Source of the DNA: Niebla homalea
Taxonomy: Eukaryota; Ascomycota; Lecanoromycetes; Lecanorales; Ramalinaceae
DNA length: 64,000 nt
Direction of reading: 5' to 3'
Assembly: GCA_019925105.1 (NCBI GenBank)
Contig: JAHGAU010000031.1
Span: 632,501-696,500 of the forward strand
Both the position numbers and the translations under genes were made by a program. The notes beneath the pieces are model-generated. The model worked only from the letters and a program-made list of their open reading frames with translations, was not told the DNA's origin and did not search any database. Shown here piece after piece: positions 1 through 10,087 of this stretch (its first letter is position 1; each line of letters begins with the position of its first letter).

Positions 1-178
1 GAACCCAATGAAAGACCAGCGGAGGTTCTGAGGGGTTTCGGAAGAGCAATTGCTGGAGTACGTTGAAGAGCACAGCGAGGACACAAAATGAAAGTGCACC
101 GGCTGCCAGGACATAGAGGGTGGATTCCGTTCCTAATGCATCATGCAGCGGCTCCAAAATGAAGCTGAGAAGCCCCAT
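1..178 (-). CDS. CYP51: Sterol 14-alpha demethylase (CYP51), N-terminal part only, cut by window edge
   Basis: Only the first 59 codons of this cytochrome P450 are inside the window; the rest lies beyond position 1. The start is the ATG at 178 (reverse strand). The translated start MGLLSFILEPL, a hydrophobic segment at about residues 20-42 (the ER membrane anchor), and the end LLFRNPSEPPLVFHW match the N-terminus of fungal CYP51, where the sequence FRxxxxxPPxVFHW leads into the catalytic domain. The enzyme removes the 14-alpha methyl group of lanosterol or eburicol in ergosterol synthesis in the ER, and it is the azole target. Heme-binding and substrate residues cannot be seen here, and fungi may carry several paralogues (CYP51A, B or C), which this fragment cannot separate. 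Family call is strong; paralogue unknown. Confidence 0.88.
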   Translation of the reverse strand, partial: MGLLSFILEPLHDALGTESTLYVLAAGALSFCVLAVLFNVLQQLLFRNPSEPPLVFHWV

Positions 179-682
179 GATGGCTCGGAAGGCTGCAGTA
201 GATGTGTTATCGCATATTGGTGTGGTGAGGTCGAATGCGATTCAGGAAATGGAATATACCAACGTCGCTGGGCAAGCAGGGGAAAAAAAAGTTGCCTCTG
301 GAGTGCCCCTGGCGAGCCTGGATCCTTCGCTCCCGGAGCCGGGTTTCTGCAGTCACGCCACAAACTTAAATTAATCTAATTCAATCTAGAAGAAGGCTAG
401 AATCATGCCTTAATTTGCATCAGTGAATCATGTACTGTCATGTACCAATCATAATACATGTCTACTATTACCATTCTGAATGTGATTGTAACAGCGACAC
501 AAAGTTATCGTTGAACTCATGTTACAGCTTCAAAGTTCCCCTGTTTGAAGCGCCTCAGTAATAAAACTCCACGCGCAAGCATATACATACAATTGACCTC
601 ATCACCTTCTAACGCCGGGCTGTAAACGGGTTGCAGACAAGAGCTGTCCAGCTCTCCAAGTTGGTTACCCATCAAACCCTTG
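179..682. other. Intergenic: CYP51 promoter side and DUF3074 3' flank
   Basis: No gene seen. It is AT-rich around 360-480. It holds an 8-bp direct repeat, TCATGTAC, at 428-435 and 438-445, followed by CCAATC. The CYP51 leader lies in the first part. Confidence 0.5.
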
Positions 683-1755
683 TCACTCCGAATGTAATCC
701 TTTTCCCCGAATATCACCTATCCATTTCATGAACAGACCCACGTCCTTCACCACGGCGCCAGGAACGCCCAATTTCTGCATCCACATGGGAAGCCACCCT
801 TTTGCATCGCTAGCTGTGGCCATGACCCATTGAACGTTTTGGTCTGGAAGTATTTGGGCATGCTCGACGCTTGTGTAAATGCTAGACAGTAATCATCAGC
901 ATTGAGACCTTTTCCTCGGACACGTGCGGCATACCCTAATACCACCCCTTTCCGGTTGATGCTGCTCAGGCCTTCGGTCCGATTGCGTCCTGTGCTGTAC
1001 AAAGCAGAAGTGAGGTTGCTGATGTCGATAGGTATTTGCACCACCGTAAGAGAGTGTCGTTGAGGGCCCTTGGCTGTTACCACGAGAACTGGGAAGGTTC
1101 GAGGTGACAGTGGGAAGGGAAGCTTGTGGCACATTTCCCGTATGCTCATTCGAACATCCGTGAAACCCACCGATCCCCCACAGCGGATGGCTCCGTCCAG
1201 CTCCATACTATCTTGCAGCTCCATGTTGTAATTGAGAACTTCGTGGCAGTCGTACACATCTGGAGTGTAGGCCATTTCGTGTTCCGGATGCTGATGTCTC
1301 AAGCCGTAATCGAACTCCGAGAAGGTAGCTGTACCTTCTTCACTGTGGTTAGCATGCCGGCTTCGTCGACCAAACCAGTTCTCTGCAGGTTTGGCTCCGC
1401 TGCTGGACCATTGTCGTGGCACATCAGCTGAGCGCCATGGCACAGCCTCCATCTCTTCCTGCGTATAGGTATGCCTCAACAGCTCGACACCATTGTAAGA
1501 CGGAGGAGACTTCTTTTCGCCCTTGGTTGTGAATGTCTTGAGGACTGCTTCTTCGAGGAAATACGAAGACTCAGTCAGGATGTGCGTGACGAATTGGCGC
1601 AGGTCTGGCCGGGTGATGGCTCCATTCGTGGGTGTGCTGCCGTTGGATGCTTGCTTGCCTTTTGGACCATTGATCAGTGAGTTGAGAGCCGGATGATCCG
1701 GTAGCTCGTTTGTGTGAAGAGGATGCAAACGCAAGAAATTGCCCAAGTGAGCCAT
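683..1755 (-). CDS. DUF3074 (START-like) domain protein
   Basis: Two exons on the reverse strand, 1755-935 and 881-683, give 339 aa. The intron at 934-882 (53 nt, GTATGC...TCTAG) is inferred because it moves from the frame ending in VVLG to the frame IYTSVEHA...VMATASDAKGWLP, which restores the C-terminal DUF3074 signature (a SVE segment, then MATASDA and PGAVVKDVGLFMKW). Without splicing the frame ends in unrelated sequence. The start chosen is the ATG at 1755; upstream in-frame codons reach a GTG only. DUF3074 proteins are fungal, have a START/Bet v1-like lipid-binding fold by annotation, and have no settled function. No signal peptide or membrane segment is seen. It is transcribed in the same direction as CYP51, but a functional link is not shown. 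Confidence 0.82.
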
Positions 1756-2632
1756 GCTGATTGTGATCGGATTGATTAGCACAGTGGATGCTTAAGATAC
1801 TGATATGACGGTAAGTTGTTGGTGAATTAAAGATAAGGGTTCGAAGCGAAGAAGGATATTGATAGGTGCTGGTATATGATACAACGCCTGAGATGAATCG
1901 GATATATATGAAGTGAGTGAACGAGCGTGGTGAAGTGTGTCTATAGCAAAGTGGTATACAATAAAGTATTAATGATGCATCATCACTGGATGACGCAGCC
2001 AGAGGCTCCCGAGATCTGCAGGAAAGCGCTATTTACGATATTCAAGTTAAACGCGAATGCTTGGCATTTCTCATTTTGCACTTTCCACCCACAAATCACC
2101 ACTCAAATTTCACGAAACCAATAGTTCTTCATTCGTATACCTCAAGCCTTACGTCCTATTTCATTCAGGCCGTTATTAATGGTTCGCCAGAATTGTAGAG
2201 TTAGGGTTTGGCAAAGAGCTTCTATGTCGGAATGTAGAAAGTGATCGAGCTATGCGCGAAGCGTTTTGCTAGCATTGTACTTAGTAATTAGGTATATAAC
2301 GTCCAGATCCAACTATCTATACATTAAATACTAGACTCTGTAAAGTTGATGGTCGAGTAATGCGATATGCATATGGTGCCATTCGCAATTAACTTGGATA
2401 GCGTAGATTGCGCCGGCTCGGCCCAACTTTGCATGTCAATTCCTCCTTCTCGGCTCCAATGCACATAATGAAGGAGCCAGACGACCCAAAATGCTCTTGA
2501 TGGGGATCAATGGGATCCATGGTGATGCCAAGTGTCTTTTGCAGAACTTGACTCTTACCCAGTGCAGATAGATTGACTTTGCAAAGGCGATATCATCTTC
2601 AACTTATACATGATCTCTTCGAGATGTCCCTG
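1756..2632. other. Intergenic, no gene seen
   Basis: This is the 5' flank of the DUF3074 gene and the 3' flank of the mS41 gene. Short open frames here have no family features. It is AT-rich from about 2230 to 2350. Confidence 0.5.
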
Positions 2633-3355
2633 CTATTTCGCTCTCGTCGTCCTCCTTTCTTCCAACAGCCTCTTCCTCCTAACTTGCAGCTTTCTCCTCT
2701 CACCTCCGTCAACTTTGACTCCCCGTCTCACTTCCCACATTCCCTCGCGAGCCTTGATACGCGCAACGCTCCCTCTTGACCCCTTGACGTGCGACACATG
2801 AGGCCCAACAATGATACCTGCTCCTTTGACCCTCATTCCTTCCACAGGCTTTATGTCGTTGTCAAACTTCAATTCCCCATGCGGCGCATCAGCAGGTTCA
2901 TTGATGACTAGCCTCTTTAATGGCGTCCTTAAATCCACTATTCCAGCATTGCTCCCCTGAGCCTCTGGTGCCGCCACCTCCACCACCCTGAGCTCGGCCT
3001 CGCCCTCCTTGACATGCTTCAAGTCCCCTCCGATGCCAGTAATTCCTTTCCTATAGTTGTCTCGCCACCAGAGTAGGTAGCGCCTCGTACGCGCAGGTTC
3101 GACGCCAAGGTCACGCAATTGAGTACTGCTGAGTGTGAAAAGGGATTGCCAATCAGGTATCTTTTTGGCGTGTTGTGAGAGACCTCGTCCAATGAGCGAC
3201 AGGAATGTGGCAGCGTCCGGCACAAAGGGCGTTGATGGAGGGATCGGAGGTCGAGATGCGCCAACGTGCAAGAAGCGCTGACTGCAGCAGTTGGAGCAGA
3301 GCCAGAAACGGGCAGATAATGGTATTGCCGAGACCCTCACTTTCCTAGTGATCAT
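2633..3355 (-). CDS. FYV4: Mitochondrial small-subunit ribosomal protein mS41 (IGR motif)
   Basis: Single-exon frame of 240 aa starting at the ATG at 3355. The first ~35 residues are rich in Arg and Ser and lack acidic residues, as expected for a mitochondrial presequence. The IGR motif lies at residues 51-59 (FLSLIGRGL), followed by a helical segment with W..LF.LSS.QLRDLGVEPARTRRYLLWW, which is the core of the IGR family. The family includes yeast Fyv4, now assigned as mS41 of the mitoribosome. The C-terminal half is basic (R/K-rich) and not obviously conserved, which fits rRNA contact. The gene is divergent from the DUF1640 gene at 3595, also predicted mitochondrial; 239 bp separate the two starts. 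Confidence 0.85.
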   Translation of the reverse strand: MITRKVRVSAIPLSARFWLCSNCCSQRFLHVGASRPPIPPSTPFVPDAATFLSLIGRGLSQHAKKIPDWQSLFTLSSTQLRDLGVEPARTRRYLLWWRDNYRKGITGIGGDLKHVKEGEAELRVVEVAAPEAQGSNAGIVDLRTPLKRLVINEPADAPHGELKFDNDIKPVEGMRVKGAGIIVGPHVSHVKGSRGSVARIKAREGMWEVRRGVKVDGGERRKLQVRRKRLLEERRTTRAK

Positions 3356-3594
3356 CTTTAGGTATCAGGCGGCAGTGGTCAATATCGAAGGCTGCTATGA
3401 TTAACTAAATTCTTGGTAGCAAGACGTACGTTGCAGGCTTGTATTGAGGGAGGGAGAGAATGTTCAGCCCTACGGCTTGGCATCCATCTCATCCCGCATC
3501 CCGCAATAACCTCAAGTGGAGAATCATTTGCAGCTGAATCAAATTCATAAGCAATAGAATCTTATGCTAATTGCGGCTTCGAAGATCTACCTCA

Positions 3595-4540
3595 ATGGCT
3601 TCTCGAACGTTACTGCCACGGTTCCTGCTTCCAACATTGTCCTGGAAGCAATTTGATGCTACAACGTGTAGCCAAGCCCGATGCCTCAAACCGGACTTCC
3701 ACAATGCAAGCAAGGCGGCCACTCAACAGTACCGTAGTAGTCCATTCATTGTGCAGCAATCGAGAAAGCTCGTCACATGTCGCCCCTCGATAGCCGAGCA
3801 GTCCCGCGCTGTACACCAAACAAGACAAAGATGGCAGTTGGTTAGGCCCTTCTCAACGTCCCCAGCGAAACGCCGCGACCATCATTTCGACACTCTGAAG
3901 TTCGTACAGCGCTTGAGAAGCGAAGGATTCTCCGAAGAGCAGTCCAAAGCCATGATGCTTGTGCTATCGGACGTCATTGAGGAGTCCATACAAAACTTGA
4001 CTAGGACAATGGTGCTCAAAGAGGGTGAGCATTGACCTTCGACTATTTCGTGACTTGGGCAGTCGGCTCATGCTTCGTTCCACTCCAACAGACGCGGACC
4101 GTTCTACGTATACGCAAAAGGTCGACTTCACGAAGCTTCGTTCCGAGCTCTTGGCCCTGGACTCCAGCGATACCTCCATCACCCTTGCATCTCACGAGCG
4201 TCTCTCAAATGATCTCGCTAAGCTGAATTCTCGCTTGAGAGACGAGATCAGTCGGGCTCAAAATAGTGTACGACTGGATCTCAATTTGGAGAAAGGTCGC
4301 ATCAGGGAAGAAGCAAAGGGTCAGGAGCTGAAAATCAAGGAGACAGAGACACGAATCGAGCAAGAGGTCGCCGGACTGAAAGAGCGAGTTGAGGGTGTGA
4401 AGTTCAGCACTCTGCAGTGGTTGATGTTCGTCTCCAGCATGGATTCCTCGAGTCAGATTCATATGCTAACACATCTTCATAGGGGTGTCTGCACGGGTAC
4501 AGCAGCTCTGATTTTGGGTGCTTGGCGCCTTTTGATGTGA
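3595..4540 (+). CDS. Mitochondrial coiled-coil membrane protein, DUF1640 (FMP32/MCUR1-like)
   Basis: Three exons, 3595-4024, 4092-4425 and 4483-4540, give 273 aa. Introns of 67 and 57 nt have GTGAGC...CAACAG and GTTCGT...GCTAAC...CATAG signals and restore one continuous family match. The first ~100 residues are basic and Ser/Arg-rich (presequence-like). Residues ~105-135 carry the conserved segment FDTLKFVQRLRSEGFSEEQ, typical of DUF1640. A long coiled coil spans about 160-245. The last ~22 residues, starting QWLMGVCTGTAALIL, are a C-terminal membrane segment. Family members sit in the inner mitochondrial membrane; yeast Fmp32 is linked to cytochrome oxidase assembly and animal MCUR1 to calcium uptake. 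Which role applies here cannot be read from sequence. Confidence 0.85.
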
Positions 4541-5350
4541 ATCCTTTTACCCATCACACAAGACATGAGGTTCAGTGCTGAGCGGACCTCATACTTGACC
4601 ATTTCCTGCGTAGGCCATCAGTCAGAGGCCTTTGAACGATTGGTGAGCGTGTTTTCGAGGAGGCTTAGACCCTCACTAATTTCTTGGCTGAGAGATCCGT
4701 CATTGTCTTCATCTACAAATTAAACACGGGAAGCCACTGCACCTGATGTCGCACGAATATCGTCGTCCTCGCAGAGCTCAGGCTGTTCTAGTAAGCCTTA
4801 ATGTGGGTTTGAACTCCTGCAACACCTTTGTTTTTCGAAGCATCTCGCGTTGAACATTTCTCAAAAATTGTGTGGACGTATTTTGCAAGCCACATCTAGG
4901 AAAAAGGCTCTGGGGAACCCCACGGGATGTAAATATGAGTGGGCTTGAGAAATAAGCCGTCCCACTTGCCAGATGTTTCTTCTTGGCTTTTCATGTCCTG
5001 TCTTATATCGTAAGCAGTACGTTCCGACAAGGCACTCAGGGCATGGATTGAAAAAGATGCCAGATCCACAACGGCGCGTGAGGTATTTCGAGTACACGAA
5101 GAAACCATGCATCTCGGGCGGATCGTTCATGCTTAGGGCGACTCTCTGTCCCTCCTCGTCGGCTTGACGATCGCTGAAGCGACATTATAGCTGACAACTA
5201 AGTGGGCCTTGGTTGATTATGATGTGCATTTTGATGCACTAGTCTATTTCTGTTGCGTCTAATATTTCCAGCAACCAAGGAGCCTTGTCTCCTTCGTCGT
5301 TCATGTGTGATAACCACTAAACCAGTGCCATTTCCTCCAGATCTAGGTCG
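4541..5350. other. Region between DUF1640 and SEC53 genes
   Basis: Apart from the doubtful EF-hand-like pieces on the reverse strand (4618-5185) I see nothing gene-like. It contains the 3' flanks of two convergent genes. Confidence 0.4.
4618..5185 (-). pseudogene. Possible remnant or unresolved small gene with an EF-hand-like loop
   Basis: The reverse strand has short coding-like pieces in different frames. From about 4716 down to the stop at 4618 it reads FVDEDNDGSLSQEISEGL..., whose D-x-D-x-D-G pattern resembles a calcium-binding EF-hand loop, although position 12 is Ile rather than Glu. Upstream pieces (WLAKYVHTIFEKC at about 4888-4850, and EQPELCEDDDIRATS at about 4792-4748) could belong to the same protein, and an ATG at 5185 opens a basic segment. 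Joining them would need introns of 30 and 38 nt, shorter than any convincing one in this window. It may be a decayed gene, a gene with unusual splicing, or chance. No function is proposed. Confidence 0.2.
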
Positions 5351-6424
5351 TTACATGTCGAATAATTCCTTCAACTGCTTCATCGTATCATCAGGATTCT
5401 TGACGGAGTGTCCAATGACTCGGGAATCAATGTATATTTCATGGTCGTTTCCGCCCACCTCGGTCTTATCACCGAAGAAATGAATGGTCTTGTAGTCTAT
5501 CCCACTGATGGTCTTCTCTGTCTCTAGATGCTGGAGGCAGTATGTCTTGTCCCAACCAGTAGGGAATACGTCAAAGGATATCTGGCCTCCGATTGAATAT
5601 CTGCCACATCGATGCGTATCAGCACCGTCATGAATTCTGAGATGGCAAGCGCGCATCGAGCTTCAGCATGTACTGACGTTAGTCCGAAATCCGGAAACTC
5701 CTTCCTCAAAGCGTCCACCATTTTCTCGCGGATATTATTCTGCAAATCCATGGCTTGGTATTCATTACGCTCGTTCGTGGAGGCATTACGACCGATCGGC
5801 GAGACATTGATCATGCCATTTCTAGATTGCAGATGCTCTGTCAGCTCTTCCGCTCGCTGATCCCCCAGCCTCTGAGGGGATTGATCGAGACTCTGGTAGG
5901 TATGTGCACATGGAGCTGCGCTGACCTGAACTCCACAAAGGTCCCCCTCTTGATCGGAATGTCAAGGTCGGCAATGTATCTCAGACACCAGTTCACCAGC
6001 TTCTTGTACTTATCCTCGCCCAGCCATTGGATGAAGCTGCTCGAGGCCAGCGGTTGACCCAGCCGAAACGCCGTCAACCCATTCTCGGCGAAGCAGAAGT
6101 CGAACAGTGACGTGACCTCGATGGCAGGGGTGCCGAGCTGCTCTTGTTGTTTGACGTAATTGGAGCCGCCAACGTAGCCGATGGCGCATTTGTGACGGAG
6201 AGCAGAAAGCAGAGCAAGCATTTCGGGGGTGGCATGCTGAGAGATGAGAATCCATTGTCAATTATCATCATCCGCATGCTAGTAAATCATTACGACGATT
6301 AGGGGGCAGTTCATACAAGACGAGGGAGTGAGAGCGTATTATCCACATCGAAAAGGCAGATGGTGTTTTTGATCGGGCGGTCCTCGAGGGGCGCGATCAC
6401 GCTGGCTACTTCGGTGTGAGGCAT
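5351..6424 (-). CDS. SEC53: Phosphomannomutase
   Basis: Four exons on the reverse strand, 6424-6317, 6236-5926, 5821-5678 and 5600-5351, give 270 aa (yeast Sec53 is about 254). Introns of 80, 104 and 77 nt have GT-AG ends and each restores the phosphomannomutase sequence across a frame change. The enzyme converts mannose-6-phosphate to mannose-1-phosphate in the cytosol, the entry step to GDP-mannose for glycosylation and GPI anchors. Visible motifs are the HAD nucleophile loop LFDVDNTLS (residues 24-32, with both Asp residues), [36 protein letters not shown] spanning the second splice, and [19 protein letters not shown], then [17 protein letters not shown] near the C-terminus. The usual Gly after DVD is Asn here. 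Divergent from the MFS gene at 7170. Confidence 0.95.
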
Positions 6425-7169
6425 GACGGATACTCAAGGATGCTGTCAAGATTCAATAGTGCACGTCAAGATTCAGTGCAGCGTCGAGTGCACATTTGGG
6501 ACGAGGAGTGAATTATGGGATAATTGGACAAGCTCGTCGAACCGTTCGAGCCAGGGGCAAGGGCCTCCGAGGGGTGCAGCTTCCCCGCAACATGCCAGAT
6601 AAGCGAGACGAGCTCTAAGAACCCTAATCAGGATTCTACAACAATGTGTGGCCAGACGCCCCACCGAATCTGCCAAAGCTGAGCCATCTGGTTTTCAAGT
6701 TGGCAACTTTCTGAGGCTATTCCTCAATTGCTGCTAGAATAGGGTATCCAACGTCAAGGTTTTTGGTGGGATTGAAGCTACGGATTATCAGCTCTGCCAA
6801 GAATCAAACTCAGTTCCTAGACGTGGAAAAGGATCGAGCTCCCACCGCCCGGACCCCCCCATTTCCGCTCCGAATAAGGTTTGTTGATCTGCGTGGAACT
6901 CCGTCCTAGCCTCGGACTTTCCTGGGCCAAATTCACTCCGTCCGATATGTCTCCCTTTTGGTATGAGAGTACGCGAACGAATACGACCAAGTTAAGGACT
7001 CGGACTTTGATAATTTCTCCTCGATTCAGTCTGCTTTTGCCGTTTCCTCAAAAACACAAAGCCTCGCTGATGTTTTTTCTCGTCCTTCATTTGCCTTCAT
7101 CTCTTCCTGTCTCAAATTCGCGGTATACCACTCATCAGGTGCCTCGGACCAGTGTTCAAGAGAGCAACG
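6425..7169. other. Divergent promoter region of SEC53 and the MFS transporter
   Basis: No gene seen. The part next to the transporter (about 7010-7130) is pyrimidine-rich, as is common in fungal 5' leaders. Confidence 0.5.
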
Positions 7170-8963
7170 ATGAAGGTTCCATTCTTCTCAAAAGCAGCGG
7201 CAAAGACATCGACCGACAACAAACTCCCTCCCCCAGCGTCTTCGGTGGTATCGTCAAGTAGCTCATCTGCTGAGCTCGAAAAGGACAAAGAGCTATATCC
7301 ACAGTCGATGTCACCTAAGACAACGGCACAAGATCAACACGTCAACCAGGGAGAGAAGGTGGTCGAGACAACACCTATCGAGGAAGCTGAAGCCCTCGAA
7401 AAGCTTGATAACGATGACGGGATAGAGTATCCACACGGGGCCAAGCTCCACATCATAACAGCCTCGCTATGCCTCTCCGTCTTCCTCATGGCCCTTGACA
7501 ACACCATCATAGCAACGGCTATCCCCAAGATTACGGATCACTTCAAAGCTCTCGACGATGTGGGCTGGTACGGCTCTGCCTACCTGCTCACTACCTGCGC
7601 CTTTCAACTCATGTTTGGTAAACTATACACCTTCTTCAGCATCAAGTGGGTCTATCTGGCCGCCATCTTCCTTTTCGAAGTCGGCTCCGTCGTCTGCGGT
7701 GCCGCGCCAACCTCGGTAGCTTTGATCGTTGGCCGAGCTGTGGCTGGATTGGGTTCTGCCGGGATCTTCTCGGGAGCTCTTGTCATCATTGCATATTCCG
7801 TTCCGTTGAAAATGAGGCCAATATATACCGGCATCATCGGTGCGATGTATGGCTTGGCCAGTGTCGCGGGCCCGCTGCTTGGTGGAGCATTCACTGACCA
7901 CGTCTCTTGGAGGTGGTGCTTCTACATCAACCTTCCGATCGGGGCTATTGTGATAGCCGGCATCGCCATCTTCTTTGCCAGTCCGCCCAGAAAGGATGAG
8001 ACTTCCATCGGCTTCAAGGCACGAGCGAAGCAATTCGACCCCATTGGGACTGTGCTGTTCATTCCGTGCATAATTTGCCTTTTATTGGCTTTGCAGTGGG
8101 GAGGCTCAAAGTACGCTTGGAGCGACGGGAAGATCATTGCGCTCTTCGTTGTATTCGGTATTCTCGCCCTCGCTTTTGGTGCAGACCAGGCCTGGCAGCA
8201 AGAGGATGCGACGGTCCCGCCTCGCATTCTCAAGAAACGCAGTATCTTGTCGGCGGCCGGGTTCGGCGCCTGTACTGGTGGCGCCTTCTTTGTTCTGATC
8301 TACTATGTGCCCATCTGGTTCCAGGCTATCAAGGGTACAACGGCCACCGAGTCTGGCATCAGGAATTTACCCATGATTCTTTCACTGGTGCTGGCTTCGA
8401 TTGCATCCGGCGGTTCAATCACTGCTCTCGGCTATTATACGCCCTTTGTCTACGTCTCCACCGTTCTCATGTCCATTGGCGCAGGTTTGATATCAACATG
8501 GAAGGTGGACAGTGGCAGTGCCAAGTGGATTGGGTACCAGATCGTTTTTGGTTTGGGTATTGGATGTGGAATGCAACAACCGATGATTGCAGCGCAAACG
8601 GTGCTGCCACTCAAGGACGTTCCGATTGGGACCAGCATCATCAACTTCTCCCTGACCCTGGGAGGCGCCCTGTTCATCAGTGTGGGACAGAACGTGTTCA
8701 CCAACCGGCTACTGAGTAATCTAGCCAGCAGTGTTCCCGATGTGCCGGCTTCGCTCGTGCTCGAAACAGGCGCAACAAGCTTGAAGCGGGCCATCCAGGA
8801 ACTGAACCCTGGGAGCTTGAATGGGGTTCTGACAGCATACAATGGTGCTCTGGCACAAACCTTTTACGTTTCAGTCGCCATGGCATGCTTATCGGCGTTC
8901 GGCGCTGCAGGCTTGGAATGGAAATCTGTGAAAGGGAAGAAGCTTGAGACCGTGGCAGTATAA
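7170..8963 (+). CDS. MFS transporter of the DHA2 (14-TM) drug:H+ antiporter type
   Basis: Intronless frame of 597 aa from the ATG at 7170. The first ~90 residues are a hydrophilic, Ser- and Lys-rich cytosolic tail. Membrane segments begin with [20 protein letters not shown] at about residue 98, whose LDxTIxxTAxP is the DHA2 family motif D1. [19 protein letters not shown] segment matches motif C of proton antiporters, and [13 protein letters not shown] is another hallmark. Around 14 hydrophobic segments can be counted. Relatives export toxins, azoles and secondary metabolites by proton antiport at the plasma membrane (aflatoxin- and gliotoxin-pump group). No biosynthetic cluster surrounds it, so the substrate is unknown. 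The annotated CYP51 lies 7 kb away; any link to azole tolerance would be speculation. Confidence 0.93.
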   Translation: MKVPFFSKAAAKTSTDNKLPPPASSVVSSSSSSAELEKDKELYPQSMSPKTTAQDQHVNQGEKVVETTPIEEAEALEKLDNDDGIEYPHGAKLHIITASLCLSVFLMALDNTIIATAIPKITDHFKALDDVGWYGSAYLLTTCAFQLMFGKLYTFFSIKWVYLAAIFLFEVGSVVCGAAPTSVALIVGRAVAGLGSAGIFSGALVIIAYSVPLKMRPIYTGIIGAMYGLASVAGPLLGGAFTDHVSWRWCFYINLPIGAIVIAGIAIFFASPPRKDETSIGFKARAKQFDPIGTVLFIPCIICLLLALQWGGSKYAWSDGKIIALFVVFGILALAFGADQAWQQEDATVPPRILKKRSILSAAGFGACTGGAFFVLIYYVPIWFQAIKGTTATESGIRNLPMILSLVLASIASGGSITALGYYTPFVYVSTVLMSIGAGLISTWKVDSGSAKWIGYQIVFGLGIGCGMQQPMIAAQTVLPLKDVPIGTSIINFSLTLGGALFISVGQNVFTNRLLSNLASSVPDVPASLVLETGATSLKRAIQELNPGSLNGVLTAYNGALAQTFYVSVAMACLSAFGAAGLEWKSVKGKKLETVAV

Positions 8964-10087
8964 CAGTGAGATTTCTCATTTGCAGCGATCATTTTGACTC
9001 GAGCATAGAGCACGAGGGAAAGGGAGAAAAGCTTAAGCTTCACGACTCGTTAGCTCTCTGCCTGACTGGTAGACTTGTGAGCCTTAGCGGTGCATTGTCA
9101 TAATACCCCCTTTCGAATGTATATATTCAGGCAACAGTGCATTATTCTGCGATTATAGATTTTCAGATCCATCTACGGAGTACATCAGTGATGCTACAGC
9201 ATTATCATTAGCGGCGATTCACTATCTTTTCCCCCTTAGGAAGATTCTCAGTTGCTGACTTTTAGGCGCCGAAGCTAGATTCCCCTTAACAGATTGCTTG
9301 GCCAATCATCGTCGTGATTCGTCCGTCAAGATTATCACATGCATAAAGCTATTGACCGTAACCCAATCGTTCTCCTCGCTGCCGCAGACCCCAAGTCTTC
9401 GCCGTCCGCCTATTTTCTTCAGCAAAGACGAACAAAGATAACGGCTCGAGCCTGCCTGCGGATTTATCTTGGGCAAGGAGGGCAGTTCAGTTTCTCATAT
9501 GCAAAGGAGCTACCTGTTGCTCTGCACCAATGATAAATATATGAAACCGGCACAGACGACGTTCTCTGATGCTCGAGGGAGGACGTCTGATGGACAGGAT
9601 ATTTTTGGGATAGTGCTGACAACCTTGAACGTGCATGTGGACTTTACCTGAAGGGTGCTGGTTCGGCGCCAAAGCTTCACCTATCAAATGCTCTGACTCT
9701 GCTGCTCACTGCTCAAGCCCATGGATCTTAGGCGCTTCGGCTGCCACCTTCACCAGAATGCATCCACCTGCTTTCCACACGTCTTGTTCGTCGTCTTCTT
9801 TCACTACGCAAGATCGACATTCCAAGTATAGAGCGCCTGCGGGCACATGGCAGCTTCGGCGCTTGAGGAGGCTTCATCTTCCTCTCTCCCCACTCTTGCC
9901 ATTCTCTCTTCTTCACCAGGTATTCTCTCCTTGGCTTTCTCTCTCTCTGCGTTTCCTTGTCTTCGTTCTTGTCAGCTTGTTGATCAACCTCTCCTGCATC
10001 AATCACTCAATCTTTTGAAAAATCAATACACACTTGGGGCAGCAGTGTCGAGACATTGACTGTCTTGTCAACCGTACGAGGAATAGC
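8964..10087. other. Intergenic, long pyrimidine-rich leader candidate
   Basis: No gene seen. From about 9880 to 9990 the plus strand is rich in CT runs, suggesting the 5' leader of the downstream gene. It carries one copy of TACGGAGTAC at 9174-9183. Confidence 0.45.

Noticed and set aside
120..379. Plus-strand open frames of 76-84 codons at the left edge
   Set aside because: They overlap the CYP51 first exon and leader on the opposite strand; only the reverse strand shows a known family, so these are shadows.
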